NCBI GenBank assembly: GCA_035703165.1
Contig: DASSYR010000029.1
Coordinates: 62,001-126,000, forward strand
Source of the DNA: AWTP1-9 sp035703165
GTDB taxonomy: Bacteria > Bacteroidota > Bacteroidia > Chitinophagales > Chitinophagaceae
Direction of reading: 5' to 3'
DNA: 64,000 bases
Below the pieces are notes generated by a model that was not told the DNA's origin, did not search any database, and saw only the letters and a list, made by a program, of their open reading frames with translations. The translations under genes and the position numbers were made by a program. Positions 35,787-44,850 of this stretch are shown in pieces. The stretch's first letter is position 1; each line of letters begins with the position of its first letter.

Positions 35787-36812
35787 TTATCTCATAATAA
35801 AAGGATACTTGTCGTAATTTTTTAAGGCTATGCCTGTACCACGAACTACACTTTTTAAAGGGTCGTCGGCTACATGTACCGGTAGCTTTATTTTTTGACT
35901 CAGACGTTTGTCCAATCCTCTTAATAAAGCGCCACCTCCCGTGAGGTATAAACCTCTGCGATAAATGTCTGACGCTAATTCAGGGGGAGTTTGTTCCAAA
36001 GCTTTTAATATAGCTTCTTCAATTTTAAAAATGCTTTTATCCAATGCTTCTGCAACTTCCTGGTAGCTTACAATAATTTGTTTGGGAATTCCGGTTACCA
36101 GGTCACGACCGTTTACCGGAATATCATCAGGTGGATTGTCTAAATCTTTAAGAGCAGCACCAACTTGAATTTTAATTTGTTCGGCTGTACGTTCGCCAAT
36201 TAATAAACTGTGATAACGTCTGAGAGCTTCCATGATATCGGCCGTAAACTCATCACCGGCTATGCGAATACTTTGATCGCAAACAATACCTGCCAGTGCA
36301 ATTACAGTAATACCGGTTGTGCCACCGCCAATATCAATAATCATATTACCAACAGGTTCTTCCACATCTACTCCAATACCTAACGCTGCAGCCATGGGCT
36401 CGTGTAACAAATATACTTCTTGTGCACCCGCCTGTTCCGCACTGTCGCGAACGGCTCTTTTTTCTACCTCGGTAATGCTGCTGGGAATACAAATCATCAT
36501 TCTCCATTTGGGCGGAAATAAAGGCTTTTTTGGGTAAATCATTTTAATCATTTCCCGAATCATTATTTCGGCAGCATTAAAATCAGCAATTACACCGTCT
36601 CTAAGCGGACGGACGGTACGGATACTCTCGTGTGTTTTTTCATGCATTAACAGCGCTTTTCGACCCACTGCTAATACATTTTTGGGATTGTTTCTGTCTA
36701 ACGCCACAATAGAAGGTTCATTAACTACTACTTCGTCATTATGTATAATAAGGGTATTGGCAGTTCCAAGATCAATCGCAATTTCCTGTGTAAAAAAGTT
36801 AAAAAGACCCAT
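35787..36812 (-). CDS. mreB: Actin-like rod-shape protein MreB
   Basis: 341 residues from the ATG at 36812. Actin-fold ATP sites are visible: DLGTANTL (phosphate 1), DIGGGTTGITVIAL (phosphate 2) and TGGGALLRGLD (adenosine). The frame remains open to 36860, but a likely promoter covers 36838-36868, so the ATG at 36812, next to GLFNFFTQEIA, is preferred. MreB filaments guide lateral wall synthesis. First gene of the mreB-mreC-mreD-mrdA-rodA operon. Confidence 0.97.
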   Translation of the reverse strand: MGLFNFFTQEIAIDLGTANTLIIHNDEVVVNEPSIVALDRNNPKNVLAVGRKALLMHEKTHESIRTVRPLRDGVIADFNAAEIMIREMIKMIYPKKPLFPPKWRMMICIPSSITEVEKRAVRDSAEQAGAQEVYLLHEPMAAALGIGVDVEEPVGNMIIDIGGGTTGITVIALAGIVCDQSIRIAGDEFTADIMEALRRYHSLLIGERTAEQIKIQVGAALKDLDNPPDDIPVNGRDLVTGIPKQIIVSYQEVAEALDKSIFKIEEAILKALEQTPPELASDIYRRGLYLTGGGALLRGLDKRLSQKIKLPVHVADDPLKSVVRGTGIALKNYDKYPFIMR

Positions 36813-36837
36813 GTTGGTATATTGAAAATTTTGTGAG

Positions 36838-36868
36838 CAAAGTTGGAGGAAATTACTCAAAAAAACAA
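36838..36868 (-). promoter_or_regulatory. Promoter of the mre operon
   Basis: On the minus strand TTG (36866-36868), a 20-base spacer and CAACTTTG (36838-36845) approximate the TTTG / TAnnTTTG pattern. It lies 25 bases before the mreB ATG at 36812 and decides against the longer start at 36860. Confidence 0.45.
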
Positions 36869-37134
36869 TGCCAAAATGCTGAATTGTGGGGAATTTTGGA
36901 AAATAAGTTGAAGAGTAATTGACGAGAGAATTTTAATGGAAGTTACACCTTAACTTGTCTTTTGCGTATATGCACCCCTTGATTATAAAGAAAAGCGTTA
37001 CTTCTCTAAACCAAACTGCAAAAAGTAGTTGCTTGCTTTTTGGGCAGTAATTGTACTGATATAGTGAAATCTTAGCGGCTATTACAGTATTTTTTGTGGT
37101 TTTTACGGGGTATTTTGTTTTTAAGTTAAAGGAT
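36869..37134. other. Gap between purD and the mre promoter
   Basis: No gene or stem-loop of note. An 82-codon minus-strand frame (36933-37181) runs into purD, lacks family resemblance and is taken as chance. Confidence 0.4.
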
Positions 37135-38412
37135 TTACATAAACTCATATCCAATATCTCTTCTGTAATACATGCCCTCATATTTTATCTGTTCCAATAC
37201 TTTTGATGATTTGTTTACGCAATCTTCTACGGAACTTCCATAAGAGGTTATAGCCAGCACTCTTCCTCCATTAGTAATAACCTGGCCGTTGCTTGTATTT
37301 GTTCCTGCGTGAAAAATAATAGTGTCATTATCCACCGTATCGGGAAAGGTAATGGGTTTCCCTTTTTCGTAACTACCGGGATAACCATTGCTTACGGCTA
37401 CTATAGTTACGGTATTACGAACATCGCTTTCAATTTTTGCCTCATTCAGCTTTTGTTGCGAAGTTTTAATAAATAAATCAACCAAATCGTTTTTTAACCT
37501 GGGCATTACTACTTCGGTTTCCGGATCGCCCATGCGGCAGTTGTATTCTATCACATAAGGCTCATTTTCTACTTTTATAAGCCCGATAAATATGAATCCT
37601 TTGTATTCGATACCCTCTTTTTTAATTCCTTCAATAGTAGGCTCAATAATTTTTTGCTTTACTTTTTGCATAAATGCTTCATCAGCAAAAGGCACAGGGC
37701 TTACGGCCCCCATTCCACCGGTATTTAGGCCGGTATCGCCTTCCCCGATTCGTTTGTAATCTTTTGCTTCGGGTAAAATAACGTAATTAATGCCATCAGT
37801 CAATACAAATACACTTAATTCAATACCCGATAAAAATTGTTCTATCACCACTTTTTTACTGGCATCGCCAAACTTTTGTTGTTGTACCATAAGCTCAAAT
37901 TCGGCAATAGCCTCGATAGGGTGTTGGCAGATAATAACCCCCTTTCCTGCCGCCAGCCCATCGGCCTTCAGCACTACCGGCATTTCATGTTGCTTAATAT
38001 ATCCTACGCCTTCAGCAAAGTTTTCGGAAGTAAATTCTTTATAAAATGCCGTGGGGATATCATATTTTTTCATAAATGCTTTAGCAAATGCCTTGCTCCC
38101 TTCCAGTAATGCGCCTTGTTTGGAAGGGCCGATAACCATTATATGATTTAAGTTTTTGTCGTTCTTAAAATAATCATACACACCTTTAACTAGCGGGTCT
38201 TCAGGTCCTACAACAACCATTTCAATTTTTTCCCGTGTACAAATGGTTTTTAATGCTTCAAAATCATCAGAAGCAATTTCAATGTTGATGCCGCATTGTG
38301 CGGTGCCGGCATTACCGGGTGCAATAAATAAACGAGTGCAAAGAGGGCTTTGAGAAAGTTTTAATGCTAAGGCATGTTCCCTGCCACCTTGCCCAAGTAA
38401 AAGTATGTTCAT
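37135..38412 (-). CDS. purD: Phosphoribosylamine-glycine ligase
   Basis: 425 residues, the usual GARS length. The opening MNILLLGQGGREHALALKL, the ATP-grasp segment VVLKADGLAAGKGV and the EYNCRMGDPETEV metal-site region are diagnostic. It makes glycinamide ribonucleotide in purine synthesis. Stands alone on the minus strand, between the peptide transporter gene (divergent) and the mre operon. Confidence 0.97.
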   Translation of the reverse strand: MNILLLGQGGREHALALKLSQSPLCTRLFIAPGNAGTAQCGINIEIASDDFEALKTICTREKIEMVVVGPEDPLVKGVYDYFKNDKNLNHIMVIGPSKQGALLEGSKAFAKAFMKKYDIPTAFYKEFTSENFAEGVGYIKQHEMPVVLKADGLAAGKGVIICQHPIEAIAEFELMVQQQKFGDASKKVVIEQFLSGIELSVFVLTDGINYVILPEAKDYKRIGEGDTGLNTGGMGAVSPVPFADEAFMQKVKQKIIEPTIEGIKKEGIEYKGFIFIGLIKVENEPYVIEYNCRMGDPETEVVMPRLKNDLVDLFIKTSQQKLNEAKIESDVRNTVTIVAVSNGYPGSYEKGKPITFPDTVDNDTIIFHAGTNTSNGQVITNGGRVLAITSYGSSVEDCVNKSSKVLEQIKYEGMYYRRDIGYEFM

Positions 38413-38621
38413 TGTACAACCAATGTATTGTTACTGCAAGTAAACTGTAAATATTGATATAATGAAAAATTATTGTTCCAATAATATAAACGGCTCTGGC
38501 ATAGATATTAACAACAAATTGAGCTATTACCATTACGAATTTGGCGTTTGGATGAAGATTTTATGTATTTTTCCAAATAGATTACTCTTTAATAACTAAT
38601 TTTTTAACGAAAACAATCTGT

Positions 38622-40292
38622 ATGAATGATGCAATAAAAACCGGACGTCATCCCAAAGCATTATATGTTTTATTTTTTACTGAAATGTGGGAACGATTTG
38701 CTTACTATTTAATGGTAGGCATTTTGCTTTTATATACGATTGATACCACAACAGGAGGCAAAGGGTTTTCTCAGCAGGTGGGGGCAGATATTACCGGGAG
38801 TTTTATAGCTCTTATTTATCTTACTCCTTTTATAGGCGGGTTAATTGCCGACCGGTATCTTGGGTATATCAAGTCTATTTTTATTGGCGGGCTGCTGATG
38901 GCTTCTGGCTATTTATTGCTGGGCTTACCCGGTAATACAGCTATGTTTATTGCACTGTGTTTAATAATAGTCGGCAATGGTTTTTTTAAACCTAATATTT
39001 CTACTTTACTGGGTAATATTTATAACAGGGAGGATTTGAAGCCATTAAAAGATAATGCGTATAACATCTTTTACATGGGAATTAATATTGGGGCTTTTGT
39101 ATGCAATTTCGTAGCAGCCTATTTACGGAATAAATATGGATGGGGATATGCATTTAGTGCGGCAGGAATCGGGCTGCTTATCGGGTTGGTTATTTTAGCA
39201 GCAAATTTGGATAAAGTAAAGGTGGGAGATGTGAAAAAACCTGTTCAACCAGAAGATATGACATTGGGTCAAATTTCTTCCTATGTTTTTTTACCGGCTG
39301 TTATTGCTGCTGTTATCGGATGGTTTATTCCTTCTATCATGTTTGGACATGCCATTATGGGAACCAAAGCTAGTGATGCTTTTTTATTTGCATGTATCCC
39401 TGTTATTGCTTTTTATGTTTCGTTATGGATCAAGGCAAGAGGAACTGATAAAAAAGCGATAGGTTCTTTGTTGTTTATTTTTGCTGTTGCCGTTGCTTTT
39501 TGGACTATCTATAATCAAAATGCAACGGGTCTCACTCTTTGGGCTGAAAAGCATACTGATCGTGTGGCTTCTCCTACCACAGCATCTATTACCGCTAAAA
39601 TATTTCCCATGCAAGAAGTTACCGATACTCCGAGGTTGGTAAATAAAGTAAATGAGTTTTTTGTGGAAGTTAAAGACGAAAAAGGGAATCCTGTGCAGGT
39701 AGCGGGTCCCGACCCCTATTTTAACAACGTGCCAAAAGAAGAATGGCCCAAGGGTAAAACAGTGAAGCTTACCAATACAGAATTATTTCAATCTATCAAT
39801 CCCTTATTTATTGTTTTACTAACATTAATATTTGTGCCTTTGTTTGATTATTTACGCACTAAAGGCAAAGAACCCACTACCGCTAATAAATTTGGTATGG
39901 CAATGTTCATCTCGGGACTTTCTGCATTGATAATGGTATTTGCCGTTATGTCTGTTCCCTCTGTTTATACACACAAAACCTCACCATTGTGGTTATGGGG
40001 AACTTATTTTGTATTTACCATTAGTGAAATATTTTTAAGTCCTATAGGATTGTCTTTTGTCTCTAAACTTTCTCCGCCTCGTCTAACGGCTTTAATGATG
40101 GGCGGCTGGTTTCTTGCGATCTCCCTGGGTGGAAAAATGGCCGGGGTAATGACTAGTTTTTGGGATGATTTTACGGATAAGAGGATGTTTTTCCTTATTC
40201 TTTTTGTGGCAGCAACTATTGGTGGCATTTTGATTTATTCAAGAATTAAGTCGTTAAATCAGATTGTAAAAGAAAAGACAGGTTCTGCTTAA
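38622..40292 (+). CDS. POT-family peptide transporter
   Basis: 556 residues with about 14 membrane segments. The POT signature FFTEMWERFAYYLM near the N-terminus supplies the conserved E-x-x-E-R proton-coupling motif, and NIFYMGINIGAF matches the second family signature. A hydrophilic insert around residues 315-380 is larger than in short-form POTs, as I recall for Bacteroidota. It imports di- and tripeptides with protons. Followed by a strong terminator, then an OPT transporter. Confidence 0.94.
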   Translation: MNDAIKTGRHPKALYVLFFTEMWERFAYYLMVGILLLYTIDTTTGGKGFSQQVGADITGSFIALIYLTPFIGGLIADRYLGYIKSIFIGGLLMASGYLLLGLPGNTAMFIALCLIIVGNGFFKPNISTLLGNIYNREDLKPLKDNAYNIFYMGINIGAFVCNFVAAYLRNKYGWGYAFSAAGIGLLIGLVILAANLDKVKVGDVKKPVQPEDMTLGQISSYVFLPAVIAAVIGWFIPSIMFGHAIMGTKASDAFLFACIPVIAFYVSLWIKARGTDKKAIGSLLFIFAVAVAFWTIYNQNATGLTLWAEKHTDRVASPTTASITAKIFPMQEVTDTPRLVNKVNEFFVEVKDEKGNPVQVAGPDPYFNNVPKEEWPKGKTVKLTNTELFQSINPLFIVLLTLIFVPLFDYLRTKGKEPTTANKFGMAMFISGLSALIMVFAVMSVPSVYTHKTSPLWLWGTYFVFTISEIFLSPIGLSFVSKLSPPRLTALMMGGWFLAISLGGKMAGVMTSFWDDFTDKRMFFLILFVAATIGGILIYSRIKSLNQIVKEKTGSA

Positions 40293-40307
40293 TATTAAAT
40301 TTTAATG

Positions 40308-40343
40308 TATAAAAGGGGTTGTAAGTCATCAACCCCTTTTATA
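40308..40343 (+). terminator. Rho-independent terminator
   Basis: TATAAAAGGGGTTG and CAACCCCTTTTATA form a perfect 14-pair stem around an eight-base loop. It separates the two peptide transporter genes, so the OPT gene needs its own promoter. Confidence 0.8.
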
Positions 40344-40399
40344 TGGCTATTCATTATAGTTTTGTTATCTTCCTTGTTTTTAAAACCAAACCAATTGAT

Positions 40400-42403
40400 A
40401 TGTCTCAGCAAAAGTTTCAACCTTTTGTATCTCCTGAAACAAATATGAAGGAGTTTACCATTAAGAGTATTTTGATGGGGGCTTTATTCGGTATCATCTT
40501 TGGTGCCGCCACTGTTTACCTCGCATTAAAAGCAGGGTTAACGGTGTCAGCTTCTATACCCATTGCAGTATTGGCCATTGCTTTAGGAAAACTGTTTCTT
40601 AAAACAACGATTCTTGAAAACAACATTATTCAAACCACAGGTAGCGCCGGCGAAAGTATTGCTGCTGGTGTAGTTTTTACACTACCGGGTTTTTTATTTT
40701 TGTCTTCGCCCGACAGCGCAAGTTTCTTTAATTATTTAACGATTATGACGCTGGCTATTTTAGGAGGAATGTTGGGGACGTTGATGATGATTCCGTTGCG
40801 TCGTTCCTTAATAGTAAAAGAACATGAAACATTACCTTATCCCGAAGGAACAGCTTGTGCATCCGTGTTAAAAGCAGGAGAGAAAGGAGGTGATTTAGCG
40901 AAAACTGCTTTTATGGGAATGCTTTTTGCGATGTGTTATGCTGTTCTTCAAAAAGTATTTCATGTAATTGCTGAAGTTCCCGTATATGTAACCAATCTCA
41001 AAAATAAATATCTTCCTTCCGCAAGAGTGCATGGCGAAATAACGCCGGAATATTTGGGGGTAGGTTATATCATCGGCCCTAAAATTTCGGGCATACTGGT
41101 AGCGGGAGGTGTGCTAAGTGCTTTTGTGTTATCGCCCTTACTTGCCACTTTGGTTCCCGGTGATGCCACCTTTGCCCAATTGACAAAGTTGGGTATAAAT
41201 CCGGCAAAATATGGATGGGATGCTGCTACACATAGCTTTGCCAATAATGCTGAAGCTTTGTATCGTGCTTTTATCAGGCAAATAGGTGCCGGCGCTGTGG
41301 CGGCTGGTGGTTTTATTACACTGATAAAAACAATCCCTACGATTATTTCTTCATTTAAAGAAAGTATTGCTTCGGTAAAAGAAAGAGGAGAAGGCCGATC
41401 AATTAGTCGTACCGAACAAGATTTGAGTATTAAAGTGGTTTTGTGGGGGAGCCTTGGTTTAATATTAATTATGGCGGCTCTTCCCATTATTCCGGGAGAA
41501 AATATTGGCAGCCGGCTATTACTTGGATTACTGGTAATTATTTTCGGTGCTTTTTTCGTTACCGTATCTTCACGTATAGTGGGATTAATAGGATCTTCCA
41601 ATAACCCAATTAGTGGAATGACCATTGCTACCATAATGGCAACCTGCCTGGTTTTTTTAAGTGTAGGATGGGGAGGAAAAGCATACGAAGCAATGGCATT
41701 GGTAGTAGGTGGAATGATTTGTATTGCTGCAGCCAATGCAGGCGCCACATCGCAGGATTTGAAGACAGGTTATATTGTAGGAGCTACGCCTAAATACCAA
41801 CAATTAGCTTTATTCGTAGGCGCTATAGTTTCATCGGTAGTTATTGGATGGACTGTAAAAATTTTAGATACGCCGAACAGTGTATTAGCAGCCCAGGGGG
41901 TGCAACACGCTATTGGAGAAACTTTTTCAGCGCCACAAGCTACCCTAATGGCAACTTTAATTAAGGGAATACAGTCACAGGAACTTGATTGGCAGTATGT
42001 ATTTACCGGTGCATTTATTGCTGTTGTGTTAGAACTTTGTGGTGTAAAATCATTGAGTTTTGCAGTTGGTACTTATCTTCCCCTTTCCACTACACTCCCC
42101 ATTTTTGTTGGAGGATTTATAAGAGGGTTAGCCGACAAAAAGGCTAAGAAAAATAAGATGCCTGAAGAAGAAGAGGATTTACGGAAAGGGAACCTGTTTG
42201 CAACAGGTTTAGTTGCGGGTGGTGCCCTTTTTGGTGTAATAGTAGCCATACTTACGGTATTTTTCGAGTCAGGTATGAAAACGGTTAACCTGGAAGAGAA
42301 AATAACACACATTACTAACCCTGGTGCATACATGATATTAGGGGTAGCTTTTTTCTCTATAATGTGTTACACTCTTTATAGAGTAGCAGTAAAAAAGAAG
42401 TAA
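40400..42403 (+). CDS. OPT-family oligopeptide transporter
   Basis: 667 residues from the ATG at 40400; an ORF start at 40343 lies inside the terminator stem and is rejected. About 14-16 membrane segments, with TGSAGESIAAGVVFTLP and NAGATSQDLKTGYIVGATP as family marks. OPT proteins of this bacterial branch carry oligopeptides or metal-chelate compounds; the substrate is not known. Together with the POT gene it makes a peptide-import pair, separately transcribed. Confidence 0.92.
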   Translation: MSQQKFQPFVSPETNMKEFTIKSILMGALFGIIFGAATVYLALKAGLTVSASIPIAVLAIALGKLFLKTTILENNIIQTTGSAGESIAAGVVFTLPGFLFLSSPDSASFFNYLTIMTLAILGGMLGTLMMIPLRRSLIVKEHETLPYPEGTACASVLKAGEKGGDLAKTAFMGMLFAMCYAVLQKVFHVIAEVPVYVTNLKNKYLPSARVHGEITPEYLGVGYIIGPKISGILVAGGVLSAFVLSPLLATLVPGDATFAQLTKLGINPAKYGWDAATHSFANNAEALYRAFIRQIGAGAVAAGGFITLIKTIPTIISSFKESIASVKERGEGRSISRTEQDLSIKVVLWGSLGLILIMAALPIIPGENIGSRLLLGLLVIIFGAFFVTVSSRIVGLIGSSNNPISGMTIATIMATCLVFLSVGWGGKAYEAMALVVGGMICIAAANAGATSQDLKTGYIVGATPKYQQLALFVGAIVSSVVIGWTVKILDTPNSVLAAQGVQHAIGETFSAPQATLMATLIKGIQSQELDWQYVFTGAFIAVVLELCGVKSLSFAVGTYLPLSTTLPIFVGGFIRGLADKKAKKNKMPEEEEDLRKGNLFATGLVAGGALFGVIVAILTVFFESGMKTVNLEEKITHITNPGAYMILGVAFFSIMCYTLYRVAVKKK

Positions 42404-42448
42404 TTTTTACGAACAAGAAAACAACTTACTCATCTTGAGTTACAATGT

Positions 42449-42487
42449 GCGACCCGATTTTATATTTATGATGTTAAATCGGGTCGC
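42449..42487. terminator. Bidirectional stem-loop terminator
   Basis: GCGACCCGATTT and AAATCGGGTCGC form a perfect 12-pair stem around a 15-base loop, midway between the convergent genes ending at 42403 and 42536. The T-run is weak on both sides. Confidence 0.75.
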
Positions 42488-42535
42488 GTTATTCTATAGA
42501 GCAGTTGTTATTTTACTAACAAGGGGTTCAGGAAA

Positions 42536-43522
42536 TTAATGATGTAAACTTTTATACAGGTTTAAATATTTTCCTGACACGGTTTCTATATTGTACCTCT
42601 CAGCATTTTTTAATCCATTGAGAATTAACTTTTGTTGTAGTTCATCATCAGCAATTAATTGCATGATGGCTAATTTTATATCCAGCACATCGTAGGGATT
42701 AACTTTGATAGCCGAATCGGCAGCAATTTCTGACATAGGAGAGAGTTTACTGGTAATTATGGGACGGCCAACTGCGTTGGCTTCAATAATAGGCATGCCA
42801 AATCCCTCATAAGTGGAAACGAAAAGTACCATGTCAGCCAGTTCATATTTTTGTTTTACTTCCTCAAAACCAATATTACTGCTGTTATGATATTTAATAT
42901 TGCTTTGTTTAAGTAATTGAAGTATTTCATCATCTAATTTTCCGATTATATCCAACTCACAGGCTATACCCTTTAACGCCTCAATAATTCTGGGTAGATT
43001 TTTGTTTGCTTTTGTTCCTATTTGTAAAATTCTGGGACAGGTTTTATTAAATACTTTGGGTTTAAAAATCAACAGCGGGTCATAAAAATTAGGTATTATC
43101 TTTATTTTATCTTCACTCACCCCAGTTAGTTCAATAAGTTCTTGTTTTGTTTTTTCACTAATAACCGTTACGGTCTTAGATCGGCGAATAGGAATTTGGT
43201 ACCAAAAAAGATTAATTAACCAATATTTGGGATGGTATTTGGAAAATTTGGTGGTAAATACGCAATCGTGTATGGTGAGAACGGTATTATGCCTGTTTAG
43301 CCCCATTGAGATGTAGTAAATATCGCCCGTGATATGATTTACTTCACTTCGGGCAGCCCTTGCCTGAATAATGTTTGTAAGTAAATTACGAACGGTTGAT
43401 ACCTGTATTTTTCTAATTCCTATGATGCCGGTTTGTTTAAAATGTGCACAAAGCCCTTCAAATATATGCTCAATGCTATAAGCATTTTCCCTGGGCTTTC
43501 TAAAAAAAAATGAAACGTGCAC
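42536..43522 (-). CDS. Group 1 glycosyltransferase (GT4-like)
   Basis: 328 residues. The C-terminal GT-B domain is plain: KTCPRILQIGTKANKNLPR, FVSTYEGFGMPIIEANA (E-x7-E motif) and a final YLNLYKSLHH. The N-terminal half is shorter than usual for the family. It transfers a sugar from a nucleotide donor, probably to a surface glycan. No other sugar gene is beside it. Confidence 0.88.
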   Translation of the reverse strand: MHVSFFFRKPRENAYSIEHIFEGLCAHFKQTGIIGIRKIQVSTVRNLLTNIIQARAARSEVNHITGDIYYISMGLNRHNTVLTIHDCVFTTKFSKYHPKYWLINLFWYQIPIRRSKTVTVISEKTKQELIELTGVSEDKIKIIPNFYDPLLIFKPKVFNKTCPRILQIGTKANKNLPRIIEALKGIACELDIIGKLDDEILQLLKQSNIKYHNSSNIGFEEVKQKYELADMVLFVSTYEGFGMPIIEANAVGRPIITSKLSPMSEIAADSAIKVNPYDVLDIKLAIMQLIADDELQQKLILNGLKNAERYNIETVSGKYLNLYKSLHH

Positions 43523-43592
43523 AGTAAGTACTTTTTCTAAATTTGAAGTTATTGTACAAAAATAGAGAAACAGGGACTAATTGAACTTTCTT

Positions 43593-44792
43593 TTAAATAA
43601 AGTGAAGTTGGGGAAACTTTTTCCCCAGAATTAATTCATCATTAGCTGATAGCCATTTATTTAATACCGTTGCGTAAACACTTTTAAAATCAATATTGTA
43701 TTTCAAATCACCCTCATCCAAATCAGTTAAATCCGGCAACGGATTAATCAGTCCTTTTTGTTTCAAACCTCCGCTAATTAAAAACATGTTATTCGCAGTA
43801 CCATGATCGGTTCCGCCGCTGGCATTTTGAGAGACCCTTCGGCCAAATTCAGAGAATGTAAAAATAAGTACGTCATTAAAACGATTATTGAGTTTTAAAT
43901 CTTTCGTAAATGCTTTTATGGCCTCGTTTAACTGGCCAAATAAATTTTGTTGCTGTATTTGCTGGTTAAAATGAGTGTCAAAACTTCCTAGTGAAACATA
44001 ATAAACTTTAGTGTTTATCTCAGAAAATATCAGTGATGCGATGGTTTTTAAATTTTTACCCAACTCCGTATCGGGATATTCCTGGGTAGAGACATGCAGT
44101 TTGCTTTGTTGAAAAATATAATCTGCGCTGGATAATGTTTCGGCCATTGTTTTGTAGAGATAATTAACAGGTTGTTCACCCGGTTCATCTTTAAAGGAAG
44201 TATTAAGGTCTTTATAAAATTTTTCATGACTGGTATTGTACAAGCGCCGGGGATTTTTTAATGCGAGTCCTTTTATTTCTTTGCCTTTTAAGGCGAGGCT
44301 TAATACGTCATCTATTTCCAAAGCCTGGGTTGGTTTGTCACAACCATTACATTGAGCATCTAAGTACCGCCCGATCCAGCCGGTTGTCATGTATTCGGAA
44401 GAAGCAGAAGCCGTGTGCCAGATATCCATACTCCGAAAATGAGAACGATCCGGATTAGGATATCCCACATTGTTTAATATCGCCAAAGCTCCTTCATCGT
44501 ATAGCTCCTTTAGCCCTTTTAGGACAGGGTGTAAACCAGCTTCATCTGTAAGAGATAAACTTTTTGTTTTTTCAATACTCAATCTTGGTCTTTCTTTATA
44601 GTAAATATCATTTCTTATCGGTATAACGGTGTTTAATCCATCATTGCCACCGCTCAATTGAATAATTACTACCACTTTATTACTCAAGGGGAAGGGCAGG
44701 TTTTGTTCAAATGCTTTTAAAAACCGGGGCAATAGTAAAGATGCTGTAGCCAGGGAGCCCGCTTGTAGAAATTTTCTGCGTTTGATTACCAT
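43593..44792 (-). CDS. DUF1501 family Tat-exported protein
   Basis: 399 residues from the ATG at 44792, which opens a Tat-type leader (MVIKRRKFLQAGS); the frame stays open to 44948 but without sense. Family marks: VVIIQLSGGNDGLNTVIPI, SDIWHTA-like RSMDIWHTAS, and TFSEFGRRVSQNASGGTDHGT. Related to the alkaline phosphatase/sulfatase superfamily in fold. It is paired with the DUF1800 gene directly upstream, as in many genomes. Function unknown. Confidence 0.9.
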   Translation of the reverse strand: MVIKRRKFLQAGSLATASLLLPRFLKAFEQNLPFPLSNKVVVIIQLSGGNDGLNTVIPIRNDIYYKERPRLSIEKTKSLSLTDEAGLHPVLKGLKELYDEGALAILNNVGYPNPDRSHFRSMDIWHTASASSEYMTTGWIGRYLDAQCNGCDKPTQALEIDDVLSLALKGKEIKGLALKNPRRLYNTSHEKFYKDLNTSFKDEPGEQPVNYLYKTMAETLSSADYIFQQSKLHVSTQEYPDTELGKNLKTIASLIFSEINTKVYYVSLGSFDTHFNQQIQQQNLFGQLNEAIKAFTKDLKLNNRFNDVLIFTFSEFGRRVSQNASGGTDHGTANNMFLISGGLKQKGLINPLPDLTDLDEGDLKYNIDFKSVYATVLNKWLSANDELILGKKFPQLHFI

Positions 44793-44850
44793 ATAAATTT
44801 TTTTTATTAACTGCCAGTTATTTGATTTTGAAAATAATTGACAGTTTATG

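Noticed and set aside
36933..37181. 82-codon minus-strand frame
   Set aside because: Runs into purD in another frame, composition unlike a protein gene.
41065..41748. 227-codon minus-strand frame opposite the OPT gene
   Set aside because: Shadow of a real membrane-protein gene; Ala/Pro/Ile-rich reading typical of the antisense of such genes.
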